A stretch of 64,000 bases of DNA from positions 2,294,001-2,358,000 of the forward strand of contig CAKKNE010000001.1 in assembly GCA_918797485.1 (NCBI GenBank), written 5' to 3'. Under the pieces are notes generated by a model. That model was not told the origin of the DNA, did no database searches, and saw nothing but the letters and a program-made list of their open reading frames with translations. Origin of the DNA: Pelagomonas calceolata. Taxonomy: Eukaryota > Sar > Pelagophyceae > Pelagomonadales > Pelagomonadaceae. Of the stretch, positions 35,955-47,500 are shown piece by piece. The translations under genes and the position numbers were made by a program. The first letter of the stretch is position 1, and each line of letters opens with the position of its first letter.

Positions 35955-36614
35955 ATGAACGCACGACAAGCTACGCCCGCCGAGACCGTGGCCGCACCGG
36001 CACGCGGCTTTCTCGACGCCTGCGAGACTTTTGCTGATGAGGCGTCGAGCAGCAGCGTCGACGCGTCCACAGTCGACCGGTTCCGCGCCGAGGCGCGCAA
36101 GGCCGCGGCGCGGTCGGCGTCCGACGCCGCGCGCCTAGAGGCGAGCGAGCAGGCGGCGGCGCGGGCGCGCATAGACCGCGACCGCGCCGAGCGGGATCGC
36201 GCGCGCCTGGAAAACGAGGTCGCGCGCCTCCGACGAGCCGTGTCCAACGAGCCCGCGGACATGCGAAGGGAACATTCGTCTTTTGACCGCCTGAAGGACT
36301 TGTTTGACTCTTTGAGGAACGCGCGGCGGAACGGCTCTAGACTACACGTCGGCGAGGGCGGCCGCGACGACTCCGACAGCGACGGCTTTCGATGTCCGCC
36401 GTCGCCCTGCTGGTCGTCGCCCGTGCCCTTTTCGCAGCGGCGCGTGCCCGAGGCGCGCCAAAAAGAGGCGGGCTGCTGGTGCTGCGCCGCGGACGACGAC
36501 GACCGCGACGCCCGCCTCGTCTTCGCGGCGCCGTCGTCGCCGCTGCGGTCGCCGCCGCGGTCGCCCTTATTTCTGGAGGCGGGGCGCGACCCGGGGCGGC
36601 TCCTGGGCGCGTGA
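35955..36614 (+). CDS. Coiled-coil protein, 219 aa, unknown function
   Basis: The ATG at 35955 has an A-rich leader (AAAAATG). Residues 40-95 form an Ala/Arg/Glu coiled coil (RARIDRDRAERDRARLENEV). Then comes a Ser/Asp stretch and a Cys-containing segment (CWCCAADDDD), then Pro/Ser-rich sequence. I recognise no family. The composition suggests a mostly disordered regulatory or structural protein. The open frame, codon use and coiled coil support a real gene; function is unknown. Confidence 0.5.
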   Translation: MNARQATPAETVAAPARGFLDACETFADEASSSSVDASTVDRFRAEARKAAARSASDAARLEASEQAAARARIDRDRAERDRARLENEVARLRRAVSNEPADMRREHSSFDRLKDLFDSLRNARRNGSRLHVGEGGRDDSDSDGFRCPPSPCWSSPVPFSQRRVPEARQKEAGCWCCAADDDDRDARLVFAAPSSPLRSPPRSPLFLEAGRDPGRLLGA

Positions 36615-36781
36615 GGCGTGAGTTCCCTTCTCGGTAAATGGACTCCCCATGCGCACGATAAGTATAGCTTTTCTCAAGTCTTTCTCCCTCTCGAGTCGCG
36701 GCGACGGCGTGCTACATATCCCGATGCATCTGCCTGATGCCGCCGGCGATGTTGAGCCATGCTCTATGTACACTTAGCTCC

Positions 36782-37714
36782 TTACCCGGTCCACGCGCAC
36801 CAATGCTCGAGCGTACAGCGCGCCTGGGCCTCGCTCATGTCGAACAAGTCCCCGACGGACTCCCACATGAGGTGCGCGTTCACGTGGCTCATGGAGCCGC
36901 CGGCCGCGTAATCCCAGGTCAGTTTCAGGAGCGGCCACGCGGATACGTTCATCCCATCAGCGTTCTGCTCCGGGTTCTGGCGCAGCCACGCTAAGAGTCG
37001 GCCGCGCTCGCTGTCTTGTCCCGGGCCAGGCACTTCGGTCCAATCAAAGAAAAATGTATCTCCATCACAGTCGTCGACCTCGGTCTGCGTGAGCACGCAC
37101 CGCTGCCACGTGCCCCTTTTAAAGCATAATACGGTGGCATATATGTCGAGCGGCACGTCGTCCAGCATGAGGGCCGTGAAGATCGACGCGGGGACGTCGA
37201 ACTGGAAGCTCGGGCGGCCCTCTTCTCGCCTCACGCGGCCCTCGCCGACGTGGATCACGCTCTTGGCCTCGTCGGTGCCGTGGCGGCGCGTCGAGAGCTC
37301 CAGCGAGAAGATGTACGAATCGAGGTCGCGCCGGGGCGTGATGGTAGGGACCGGCCGCGGCTGCGGCGCCACCAGGCGTCGCTGCGACTCGAAGAGCTGG
37401 CGCGGGTCCGGCCGCATGCACCGCGGCGCTCTTACCAATCGCAGCTGCGGGAAGCGGTGCAGCGCTAGGCTGTGCAGCAGGTCGGGCTTAATCTTTGATA
37501 GAGCGTCGCGGAACTCGCGGCAGACAGCCGAGCCGTAGGCGACGCCAGGGTAATCAGCAAAGGCCAGGACGCCCAGCAGCGCGTCTTCCGGCAGACCGAA
37601 GCGGCAGGGCCGCGCGATGCGCCGTTTTGCTTGCCGGAGGGCGGTGTCGCGCGTCTCGGCGCGCCGCTTGCGCGCGGCTTCTCTCCGGCCGGCCGTCGAG
37701 AATTGGGCGCCCAT
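36782..37714 (-). CDS. F-box-like protein with N-myristoylation signal
   Basis: 310 residues from the ATG at 37714. The frame stays open far upstream, but that extension is antisense to the next gene. The start MGAQFSTAGRR fits an N-myristoylation site (Gly2, Ser6) with a basic patch, so membrane attachment is likely. Residues ~40-75 (LPEDALLGVLAFADYPGVAYGSAVCREFRDAL) resemble an F-box, which recruits SCF ubiquitin ligase. The C-terminal ~200 residues (DSYIFSLELS…, VPLDIYATVLCFKRG…, LLKLTWDYAAGGSM) look like a beta-rich domain that I cannot name; similar F-box plus beta-domain proteins are common in heterokont genomes. Confidence 0.6.
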   Translation of the reverse strand: MGAQFSTAGRREAARKRRAETRDTALRQAKRRIARPCRFGLPEDALLGVLAFADYPGVAYGSAVCREFRDALSKIKPDLLHSLALHRFPQLRLVRAPRCMRPDPRQLFESQRRLVAPQPRPVPTITPRRDLDSYIFSLELSTRRHGTDEAKSVIHVGEGRVRREEGRPSFQFDVPASIFTALMLDDVPLDIYATVLCFKRGTWQRCVLTQTEVDDCDGDTFFFDWTEVPGPGQDSERGRLLAWLRQNPEQNADGMNVSAWPLLKLTWDYAAGGSMSHVNAHLMWESVGDLFDMSEAQARCTLEHWCAWTG

Positions 37715-38092
37715 GTTGGTCGCCTGGGAGAGTGCTCTCCGCTCGCTGCACGTTACGGGCGGCGCGGCGCGGGAGCCAGCGGATCTTTCGCGGGTGTTAT
37801 GCGGCGACAGAGTCCAACGGCCCCTGAGCCCCAGTAGAGCGCAAATTACCCGCGCTGCGCTGAGGCCGGACCTCGGGCTAGCGTAATGACACACACTAGG
37901 CAGACTTAATTGCAGACTTTCACTGGCTCGATATAGCAGCTGTGCATACTCTCTCAGCGTGCTTACGCTCCCAGCACAGCGTTCTGTAGGTGCGCAAGCG
38001 AGCCTGCAAAGCTGCCGTGCATCGGTGTTTTGTGTTGTCGATAATACACTGACAGTCATCAGTAACCTGCACTGCAGTGCTGCCATTTTGCA
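37715..38092. other. Divergent promoter region, F-box-like / beta-propeller genes
   Basis: 378 bp between divergent starts with double-CTAG copy F at 37875-37907. No gene is seen. Confidence 0.55.
37875..37907 (+). promoter_or_regulatory. Double-CTAG promoter-type motif, copy F
   Basis: GGCTAGCGTAATGACACACA followed by CTAGGCAGAC. It lies about 185 bp before the ATG at 38093 (same orientation) and about 160 bp from the divergent start at 37714. Confidence 0.6.
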
Positions 38093-39259
38093 ATGCCGCG
38101 CGTAGTTATAGTGCTCATCCTGGCTCAGACGACCGACGCTTTCGTCTGCAAGCGCAGCATCCGTCGCGCGGGACCGGTGGCAGCGACGACAGACTCTGAC
38201 GAACCGTCGTCGCTGGCCCCCGTCCTTTCGCCGTCGGCGGACCGGCCGGAGCGCTGGGACTCGGCCTGTATAGCGAATCCCGTCGTCCTCAAGCCCGGAC
38301 CTGGTGAGGACCGCTGGAAGATGTGGTACTATGGTAATAACGGTAACTGGTCCGACGGCACGGTCGGGTTCCTGCCAACCGGAACCAGCGGCCTCGCGGA
38401 GTCCGCGGACGGCGTGCGCTGGAGCAAGGTCGACGGCCCGCGCGCCGATAAAAGTGTCTTCGGCCCGGCGGACAACGTCGACGCCTGGGACGGGCTCCAC
38501 ACGGGCGTCGGGGACGTGATCCGGGAGGACGACGGCTCGCTGCTCATGTTCTACTTTGGCGGCGGCGGAGGCGGTGGCGGGGAGGCGAGCGCCTCTGGCA
38601 AAGCCTACCGCGGCCTCGCAATGCAGATCGGCCGCGCGCGTTCGGTAGACGGCGGGCAAAGCTGGACGCGCTGCGGCTCCGGCGCCGACGGCGCGGGCCC
38701 GGTCCTCGAGGCGCGGGCCGAGGAGGGCTTGTTCGCGTCGTGGCCGCGGATCCTGCGCTACGATAAGGAGTGGGTCATGCTCTACCACGCCTTCAACGGC
38801 ACGCACTGGAGAGCCTTCTCGGCGACGTCGACCGACGCGGGCCTCTCGTGGGCCGACCGCCGCCTCGCGCTCGACGTCGGCCCGGCCGGAGCCTTTGACG
38901 AGACGGGCGTGGGTACGCGTTCGGTGATCAAGCGCGGCGACCACGCGCTCATGGTCTACGAGGGCGTCGACGGCGGAGGCACGTTCTCGGGCACGCACCG
39001 CCTCGGCGCGGCGACGTCGTCGGACGGCGGCCGGACCTGGGCCCGCGTCGGCGACGGACAAGCCATCGTCGCGCCCGGTATCGCTCCCCTGGGCGCCTGG
39101 ACGGCCCAGGTCGTGGGGACGCCCTACCTCGTCGCCGACGGCGACGCGCTGCGCCTCTACCACTGCGCGAAACAGAACAGCGAGACGAACATGTCGATCG
39201 GACTCCTGATCTCCGAGAGCGGTGACGTCGCCGCGGGCGCGTGGCGCGGCGTCATGTGA
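38093..39259 (+). CDS. Plastid-targeted five-bladed beta-propeller glycosidase-like protein
   Basis: 388 residues. The signal peptide MPRVVIVLILAQTTDA is followed by Phe at the likely cleavage site and a basic Ser/Arg stretch, the ASAFAP-type presequence for import into a secondary plastid. The body has repeated W-x-x-F/Y blades with SxDGG-W turns (ESADGVRWSKV, RSVDGGQSWTRC, TSTDAGLSWADR, TSSDGGRTWARV). This resembles the GH32/GH43-like five-bladed propeller proteins also found in plant plastids. Enzymatic activity is not certain. A Gly run (FGGGGGGGGE) lies in one loop. It converges with the Rieske oxygenase gene with 31 bp between stops. Confidence 0.7.
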   Translation: MPRVVIVLILAQTTDAFVCKRSIRRAGPVAATTDSDEPSSLAPVLSPSADRPERWDSACIANPVVLKPGPGEDRWKMWYYGNNGNWSDGTVGFLPTGTSGLAESADGVRWSKVDGPRADKSVFGPADNVDAWDGLHTGVGDVIREDDGSLLMFYFGGGGGGGGEASASGKAYRGLAMQIGRARSVDGGQSWTRCGSGADGAGPVLEARAEEGLFASWPRILRYDKEWVMLYHAFNGTHWRAFSATSTDAGLSWADRRLALDVGPAGAFDETGVGTRSVIKRGDHALMVYEGVDGGGTFSGTHRLGAATSSDGGRTWARVGDGQAIVAPGIAPLGAWTAQVVGTPYLVADGDALRLYHCAKQNSETNMSIGLLISESGDVAAGAWRGVM

Positions 39260-39290
39260 AGTAATAATGTACAGTCACTTATACAACAGA

Positions 39291-40997
39291 CTAGTCGTCG
39301 AGCCGCTCGTCGGCATACACCTTCGGGATGCCGCGGAGGTCGCGGTCGCGCTTCGCGGAGCCGTACTTGAACGCGAATTCGCCGACGAACGCGTGCGCCG
39401 CGTAGCCGAGCGCCGCGAGGCCGAGGGCCGCGGGGCTCGCCGCCGCCCGCGCCACGGAGCCGAGGCGGGCCACGCGCCCGGCAGCGACCGTCGCGGCCGC
39501 TGCCCAGGACACGAGACGCAGGGCCTTGGCGTTGCGGACCGCGCCTCGCGAGTCGGGGCACACTTGCGTGTGCTGCGCGTAGCGGTCGAGCGTCGTCTCC
39601 CGGGGCGGGCACGGCATGAGAAGTTTAAGGGGCTCGGCGTATCTGTTCGGCGTTTTGGGCACGGCAGCGTCCATAAACTTCCCGACCTCGACCAGCAGCC
39701 GCTCCGTGGGCGACGAGTACTTGTAGAGCTGGCGGCGGACGAGGGGGGCGCCCGACTTCGCGGCGTCGTACTCGGCCTGTAAAACGTATGGCTGCTGCGT
39801 CGCGAGGAGGTGCGTGTCCTGGTCGAGGAAGTTGTTGAGCCCGACGTGCTGGAGCCACCGCGGCACCGCGACCGGCAGGCGGCCGACGCCGGCGCTCATG
39901 AACCGCGTGCGTCCCACGCCCGTCGGGCAGAGCCAGAAACAGGCCTGGAACTTTGTTTCGCCCGCCGCGTCGCGCCGGCCCGTGGCGATGGCGCTCGGAG
40001 GCCGGAACGTGGAAACGCCGGTGACGTTTTGCGCGCCGTACAGCGTCGTGCCCGCCACGGTCCCGGGCTGTCTTATTTCCTTTTTCATCGTCGTCACCAG
40101 CTTCGGCACCGCGGCGACGGCCGACGAGAGCGAGAAAAAGCCCGGCGACGACTCGTCGACGGCGACGGTCTGCGGCGCGGCGCGCGTCGCCGTGTAGAGG
40201 TCGAACGGAGCCGCTTGATGGGCGAATAAGCCATGATCCGGGTCCAGGATGTTTTCGACGAGAATACTATAGTCGACGGGCAGATCCCGGATCGCCGTCG
40301 TCCACTTGAACGCCGGGTCGTCCATCTCCGGGACGCGCGGCGGCGGCGCGGAGCGGTCGGCGTCGCGGCCGGCGGCGGCGCCGGGAAAGAGCCACAGCAG
40401 GCCCTGTTCCACGCGGCACGGGACCGCCGTCGCACAGAGGGCCGTCGACGCGCCGCCCTCGCGCTGGGGCACGGACTTGCACTCGCCGCTCGCGTCGAAG
40501 CTCCAGCCGTGGTAGGCGCACTGGACGTAGCCCTGAGCCGTGAGTCTGCCCTCGGAGAGCGCCGCGAGGCGGTGCGGGCACTTGTCCTCCAGGGCGAGCG
40601 GTTCGCGTTCGCCGCGATTCACCACGCAGTAGTCCACGTCGAAGAGCGTCACCTTAGTCACGGCGTCGACGGGCAAGTCGCGCGTCCACGCGACGGGATA
40701 CCAGTGATCCATCCAGTCGAACCTCGAGTAGTCCGGCGCGCCGCTCGTCGTCTCAGTGGCTGCGGCATGTTCGGTCGTCGGGTCGGAGGGCGAAATAGTA
40801 GCTTCCGGGCGCATGGCTCCCGAGCTCGGCGTCGGGTCCGTCAACGTCGCGGCCATCGAGGCGACGTGCCTGGACGCGACGTCGTGCCTGGAGCTGCGGC
40901 GCAATGCCGCGGCCATGGCTGGACGGGGTGCGCGAGCCACGAAGGCAGACGCTGTCCAAGCTAGAGAGAGCACAAGGCATTTGAGCCATGCCTCCAT
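39291..40997 (-). CDS. Pheophorbide a oxygenase-like Rieske protein, plastid
   Basis: 568 residues from the ATG at 40997. MEAWLKCLVLSLAWTASA then FVARAPRP is a textbook ASAFAP bipartite plastid presequence. The Rieske [2Fe-2S] site is CPHRLAALSEG … CAYHGW (CxH, CxxH). A mononuclear iron motif follows in VENILDPDHGLFAHQ. Near the C-terminus is a CPP motif and then one or two hydrophobic segments (~500-550), as in the PAO/TIC55/PTC52 family of envelope or thylakoid oxygenases. The family takes part in chlorophyll breakdown (PAO) or import-linked redox functions; which member this is cannot be decided from sequence alone. The longer open frame starting at 41084 adds residues before the signal peptide and is rejected. 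Confidence 0.8.
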   Translation of the reverse strand: MEAWLKCLVLSLAWTASAFVARAPRPAMAAALRRSSRHDVASRHVASMAATLTDPTPSSGAMRPEATISPSDPTTEHAAATETTSGAPDYSRFDWMDHWYPVAWTRDLPVDAVTKVTLFDVDYCVVNRGEREPLALEDKCPHRLAALSEGRLTAQGYVQCAYHGWSFDASGECKSVPQREGGASTALCATAVPCRVEQGLLWLFPGAAAGRDADRSAPPPRVPEMDDPAFKWTTAIRDLPVDYSILVENILDPDHGLFAHQAAPFDLYTATRAAPQTVAVDESSPGFFSLSSAVAAVPKLVTTMKKEIRQPGTVAGTTLYGAQNVTGVSTFRPPSAIATGRRDAAGETKFQACFWLCPTGVGRTRFMSAGVGRLPVAVPRWLQHVGLNNFLDQDTHLLATQQPYVLQAEYDAAKSGAPLVRRQLYKYSSPTERLLVEVGKFMDAAVPKTPNRYAEPLKLLMPCPPRETTLDRYAQHTQVCPDSRGAVRNAKALRLVSWAAAATVAAGRVARLGSVARAAASPAALGLAALGYAAHAFVGEFAFKYGSAKRDRDLRGIPKVYADERLDD

Positions 40998-41526
40998 GGC
41001 AGCGAAATGGGCAGGCGTAGACGGTTCACAGCAGCGCTTCGATGTACGCGCACGAGTCGTTAAGCTCGATCGCGTATTCGTCAAGCTGATGTCATAAAGC
41101 GCTCTCCAGCTAGGGACATAGGCTGCCTATGTATACTTAAGTACCTACCCCCCTACCCATGTAAATGCATTTTGTCCCTTAAGACATATTTGGATTCCGA
41201 CAACTTGGCACGCGGAGAGGGCCCGCGCACCTGTCCGCATGGGCCGATCTCAGGGGCGCCTGGGGTATGTACCGTATGTATACCTCCCACCCCAAGTCCC
41301 ACCCGGCCCTGAGTAGTAGGCAAAGATATGTAAAACGGGGCTCGGGAATTTTTTTCTGCGCCTAGCAGCGACGACACGATCAAGATGAAGTATCACCGGT
41401 ATTAAAAGTATGATCGGGCGATTCTGGAATCACAACTAACAAGTCACTGGCAAGTACTAGTAGTACGTTGAAATTACGTTGAGGCCCCTATGGATGCTTA
41501 GATGAGCTGCAAATATATTTAGGCAC
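40998..41526. other. Intergenic, Rieske gene / dynein gene
   Basis: No gene is seen. Less GC-rich than the genes, with TATGTATAC-type runs. No clear double-CTAG copy; a weak similarity lies near 41430. Confidence 0.5.
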
Positions 41527-44500
41527 CTAGGCCGTCAGCTCCATGATCAGCGCGACGCCCGCGAGCGTCCACCGGCCGGCCGCACTCTTCGTCTTCAGGT
41601 TCGCGCAGAAGACAAACGTGGGCCCGCGGAATTCGGTCTTGTAAACCGGGCACATGTACATGTTGCCGAAGTCGGCCTTCTCCGCCGAGAGGCCTCGGAT
41701 CGACAGGACGGGCATGCCGAAGAACATCTCCTTGGGCTTGCTTCGGTCGATCGTCGACGCGCCCGTGTCCCAGCGCGCGCCCTGCATGTTGAAGCCGCAC
41801 ACGTAGGCGCCGTCTCGGCTGACGGAGTCGACCTTACTATGATCTTCCCACTTCGTCACGTCCGTGAACGTCACTAACTTATCGAGCTCCCACTGGTTCT
41901 TTTGCGCCGCGACTTGGTTGACCGACGTGAGGAACGACTGCGGGTTGATCAAGTAGGACAGCCACGTGCACTTGGGGATCTCCGTGGGGTTGCCCGCCCA
42001 CTCTTCTAATTGCCCTAAGCGAGCCGTAAAGTTCGCTAACCACCCGGAAAGCGCCTTCATCGAGGCCCAAGAAATCTTGGACCACTTCGGCGGCACCTCG
42101 TCCATGAACAACGCGTCGCACACGGCCTCCATGGCGTCGCTCATCGACAACTCGCCCTTGAAGCCTAGTGTTAATTCTTTCAATGAACGGACAATCTCCG
42201 CCAACAGGCGGTTCATGACCTCCATCTCCTGCAGGAACGAGTTCTGGAAGGGGCCCTTGTCGTCGAGAGACGCATCGAGGTCGTCAATGTCGAACTTCTT
42301 CTCGCCGAAGCGCTCCATGATGTCATCAAGCTTGGCTGCGGCGACTTCCGTGGGCGACATGCCGCCGCCCTCGTCGTCGCCCGCGGATCGAGGCTGCAAT
42401 TCCACTAACGTCTTGAACATGCCTTCACTCTGCGTCGTTCTGAAGTCGATCTCGGCGTTGGGGTGCAAGCCAAAGGCCACGGGAGTGTCAGAGGTCAAGG
42501 TAGCATTGATGTGCTTCAAATAATTATCATAGGAAGTCGGCGCGGGGCACATGAACGAGACACCCTTTTCCTCCTCCGAGTAGGGGTACATCTCCGTCTC
42601 GTCCAACAACTCGTCCTTCATGAAGAAGTCGAGGTAGACCTTGCACGTCAGGCGATCGAAGTCGTTCACGATGTGGCCGCCGTACATGATCTCGCCGAAC
42701 AAGTACTTCAGGTCCATCCAGGGGATCTTGCCTCCTCCGCTGTTCTCCATGTAGTTGCTCAAGATAACTGCTGAGTCTCTTAAGTCACCCACGGCAAACG
42801 GGTACATCATGTTGTAGCCCATGGGACCATACAACTTGCGCTCCATCATCACGGCGTGGAAGTGGCAGAGTCCAAACAAGATAGATTTCGTCTTGCTGTC
42901 GAGCTCTTCGAAGGACTCCTTGCTGAAGAAGCAGAAGGCTCTGACTAAATTGGCTTTCAGGCCGCCCGGGGGCTCGTTCGTGAGCTTGATGCATCGGTTC
43001 AGGATACCGATCGGGATGTTCTTGGCCGGATCAGATGATAGGAACAATCTGAAATTATCATGGGAATGATCGCCAAATGAATCCAACTTCTTCTCCAGTT
43101 CTAGGAGCCATTTCGGCATCAAATGGATGTTGTTCAGGATCACCCAAGAGCCATTGCGATGCGCTGATTCCAAGTAGGACATGGCGATGACGTCCTGGCC
43201 CTGGCCCATGGAGACATTAAAATAATTCTCGCCATTGACGAAAGGAGGATCCTGTTCCGCGGCGATCTTATCGAGATCGGCCACGACGTCCGCACCCGGC
43301 GACAAAATGAAGTAAATGGGCGTCTGCGGCGTGCTATCCGCGAGAGACTGCCTCAGAATCTGCACAGAGTTCAGCGTCGAGTCGCAGTCCACATAATCGC
43401 CACCGGCGGGCATGGTCGTTCGCAGGAAATTGGCCAAGTGCGAGACCATGCGGTCCGGTCTGAGAGAACGGACGACGAGCATCTTCTTGAACGCTTTATC
43501 TGGCCGATCTAGTTGCGACCAGTCGAGCGGTAGCTTCTCGGCTTCCGGCGTGGCGTGGTTGTACCACTCGCGGAAGCGCGGGGCGGCCTCCACGAGATCC
43601 GCAGGCAACTTGCCAAAATCATCGAGATCAGCTAGAGCTTGGCAGGCCTCCCAGGCCGGTCGCGGCAGCCATGATTGTAAAGGATTCTCGTCCGAGGCCT
43701 TCTTGGGCCCCTTCAACAAGAAGTCGAACAGCACGGGATCAATCAAATTATCTTCGCCGAGCGTGCCTCGCTTCATCAATCCGAACGTGATGACGGACAA
43801 GAAGATGAGCTTGTGGCGCGTGAACAAGCCTCTCGCGACCCAGGTGAAGATCGTCATTCTCAGACTGGTGACTAAATTGGCGACGCGGTCCTCGATCTTC
43901 GGGGCCGCGGTAGCCTTCGCGATGGACTTGAGGAAGAACGTAACGAAGGAATCCAACGAGTACTGGTACATGTGGTCCACGGCGCACATGCGCGTGAGCA
44001 TGAAGTAGAGCATGGCGCCCTCCGACGCCTGCTTGCGGTAGACCTCGCGCGCGACGGAGATGCCGGCCGTGACCTTCGCGCCCTCGGCGAGAGCGGCCTG
44101 GATCTCCTTGGACGTCTTCTTCGTGGCCTCCAAACCTTCGATGAGCGGAATATCACTTAGAATATCATCAGGGGCATTGGCCAGTCTCTCGAGCAACTGG
44201 TCCTCCAAGTCCAGTAGTTGGATCTTGTATTGGGTGGCTTCCGCATTGAGTCGTTGTGTTTCAGCTTCGAGATCAGGTCGTTCCTCCCCGACGGTCTTGG
44301 CCAGCAACTGGTCCTCGAGACCACGCTCGGTCGCGATGAAGTTGATCAGCGTACACTGCGCGGCAATCTCGGGCTTGTAGTGGGGGTTGTCCAAGCGCGT
44401 CTGCATGTAGAGCGAGAAGGCCGGATCGTAGTTCATCTCCTCGCCGCCGAACTTGATGTACAGCGACGAACCCTTCTTGTAGATCGCCCTCGATAAGACC

Positions 44501-47500
44501 GGATCCAGCGTCGCGTCGATCTCCTCGCCGAGGTTCTCGATGATGACGCACATGCCGTCACTGATACCGCCCCTCATAGCTCGAATCCAATTTTTCTGTG
44601 TTAATAAGCAAGGCACAAAGCCGTCCTTCTCCTGCTTCTGCTTGAGCCACTTGATGCCCTGCACTTGCGGGTCGATTATCAGAGGCCATCGTTTACAACA
44701 GGTAATAATAGCGCCATTCTCCGTAGAAATGCGATCCTCCGGCAGGCCCTCGCCGACCATGCGCGCGACCTGCGAGTCCGTCACGAGGATCGGCAGCGGG
44801 TCGACCGTCTCGCTCATCGGCACGCCGTTCTGCTTGAGGTCCTCGAGCCACGTCGTCTTCCACAACGCCTCCCGGTTCTTCTGGTCGAACGCACCGACAT
44901 ACGACACAAAACCCGCGGCGACCATACAGTCGCCGATCAGACAATTCGTCGAGACCTTCATCTCCTCGATCTCCCGGCCCCAGCGCTCGTTCTCCGACGC
45001 GAGACCGCCCACTAATCTCTCCGCTAGACCAAGCTTCTCCAAGCAGGCCTCGGCCATCTCCTCGACCTCCTGTTTCTCAGCAGTAGCCGCTTCGAATTTA
45101 TCCTGCAAGGCTTGCAACTCGTCCTCGCACCTCTTCACCGTAGCCTGAGCAGCAGCCAGAGATTCATCGGCAGCGGCCTTCGACGCGTTCGCCTCGTCTA
45201 ACGCGTCCATGAGGGGTTTTACTTTCACGTAGATCCGGTTGAACCCGTAGATGTTCACGACCCACGTCCATAAATTAGCAGCAGCGGCACTTTTCTTCTT
45301 CATCGCGTCGACGGTCATCTCGGGGTCGTTCACGAAGACTTCAATTTTCGGGATCTCGTTCTCGGGCATCGTCCTGCCGTCGTACTCCTGGAGCGTCGTC
45401 ATGAACGCGTCGACGTTGCCCATCATCTTCTTGGCCCGGTCCCACTTCAGGTGCTGCTTGTACTCGTGCTCGAGCAAGATGAGACAGCAGGCCGTCACCT
45501 TTTCCACGCCTGCTGGAGGCTTCGGTAGAGACTTGAGCTCACCGAGCATGTTCTTGGTCAAACAAGCCACGGCGTCCGCCGCGGCCTGCATGGCCGGCTC
45601 GGCCTCGGCGAGCTCGGCCTCGGCCGACGTCTTGACTTCCAGAGCTGCCGCAGACGCAACACCTGCTTTCTCCGCTTCTATATTAGCGGCCGCGCCCTCC
45701 TTCTCGGCGATGTTCCGCGAGATGCCCATCTCGATGATGAGCGCGTCCGTGGCGCTCTTCTTCTCCTCGACCATGACCATGGTCCTTTCTAGGTCGATCT
45801 TGAGTTCCGCGACGTCCGTTGACGTTTTCTTTAAAGTAGAAAGACCGACGTCCAACCGATCGATCTGCCGCTGGATGTCCTGGCGCTTCTCGCCGAAGAC
45901 ATATTTATAAAAGCCGATCAATTCGAGATACGACTTGGGCGTGACGTAGTTGTACCGGCGCTGCGTCTGCGCGTACTTCGCGGACGCGTCACCGACACTG
46001 AGATGTTCGAGGGCCATGTGTAGAGCTAGTTTGCCCTTCAACGATTCATCTTCTAGTTCCACATCAGCTAAAAAGCGGTTCGCGACACTCACCAAAGCCT
46101 GATGAGGCCAGGGGTGGAAATAATCAATAGCGGTACAATTGATCAAACCGGGGAACCTTCTAGCACGAATCCGGAAGGTGTCGCCCACCGGCGAGAAAGC
46201 TAATACGAGCTTGAAGCGGATCCGGAACTTCTGGATCATATATGTTTGGGCATCATTAGGATCATCGGGATTTAACAGCGGCGCGTTCGCCTTCATCTCG
46301 TTGCGCAGCGAGCCCGTGATGGCGTCCAATTCATCCTTCGCTAGGAGGTCGCTGACCCATCCTGCACTTAATAAGGCATTAATATAGATCAAGAATCGGT
46401 CATTGACGATCTGCGAATCCGTCATCAGCAGCACCATGGGCGTATCTTTCGAGCAGCAGAGCGTGTAGAACAATTTGATGTCCTCCTTGAAGTCGTTCTC
46501 GCTGTATGCTGATGTTACCTCTAACTGTTTGGTTTCATACCCACAAATAAATGCCGCAAGTTTCGTGAGGGACTGTTTACCACTACCACCAACACCAATG
46601 AGCATGGCGTTCCCGGCGGGGTTCGAGATGATGCGCGCGATCCTTGAGATGTGCGACATCGCGTCGTCAAAAAGGACCAGGTCCATCATCGCATTACTTT
46701 CATTGTATTCCACGAGTTTCGCCTCGAGCACTTTTGATAATTGTGCTAAATCATCAATCGGGCGGTAGGCGCCGTCCGGCTCGACTGCCGTGAACGTCGT
46801 GTAGATGTTCGCATGTTCGGCGTCATTCAGTAACACATCGGCACTTACGCCTTGTTTTTTGAGGTGGTCCGCGTGGCACTCGCCGATCATGTCGTCGATG
46901 ATTTTGGTCTCGTCTATTGTTATTAACCTGTCAGCTAAGACACGGCGACATTCGTGGCACCACAGCTTCGCGAGCGCATCGCCCGTGCCGTAGTATTTAT
47001 CTTTGGCCAGACACATGTTCTGGAACAGGTTCGTCATCTCGCGCATGGTCCAGAAGTAGGTGAAGCGGACAGACGTAGGTAAGAACTTCGCCGCGACCTT
47101 GTCAATTAAACCGATCGAGGCCGACACAATAAACGGCGCCGTCTCCTTCGCTTTCTTGTCGAAGCGCTCGACGTGGCCGTTGAAGATCTGCTCGTAGATG
47201 GTTTGTAAGTCGGTGGTCGAGGGCATGGCGCACGAGAACGTCGCGAATTGGATCTGGCCGCGCTCGCAGATCTCGAAGCTGCCGGACGTGGGATTCATGG
47301 CCGTGATGATCTGCACATCCACGATCTCCTTCCTAAATCCTAGGTCGGCTCTATCGAATATGGTACCGTGTTGCAGCAATTGCGTCAATAACGCGATGCT
47401 ATTCTGCGTGCCGTACGTTTCGATGTACGGCAGGTTCAAATCATCGATGAAGTAGATCAACTTTTTTCCGGTCGGGGGGCCGAACATCCTGCCCGCTCGC

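Noticed and set aside
36782-39163. 793-codon minus-strand open frame
   Set aside because: Only the part after the ATG at 37714 has protein-like content. The upstream two thirds is antisense to the propeller gene and gives low-complexity Arg/Val sequence.
41153-41383. 76-codon frame between the Rieske and dynein genes
   Set aside because: No recognisable features; AT-richer, repeat-like surroundings.
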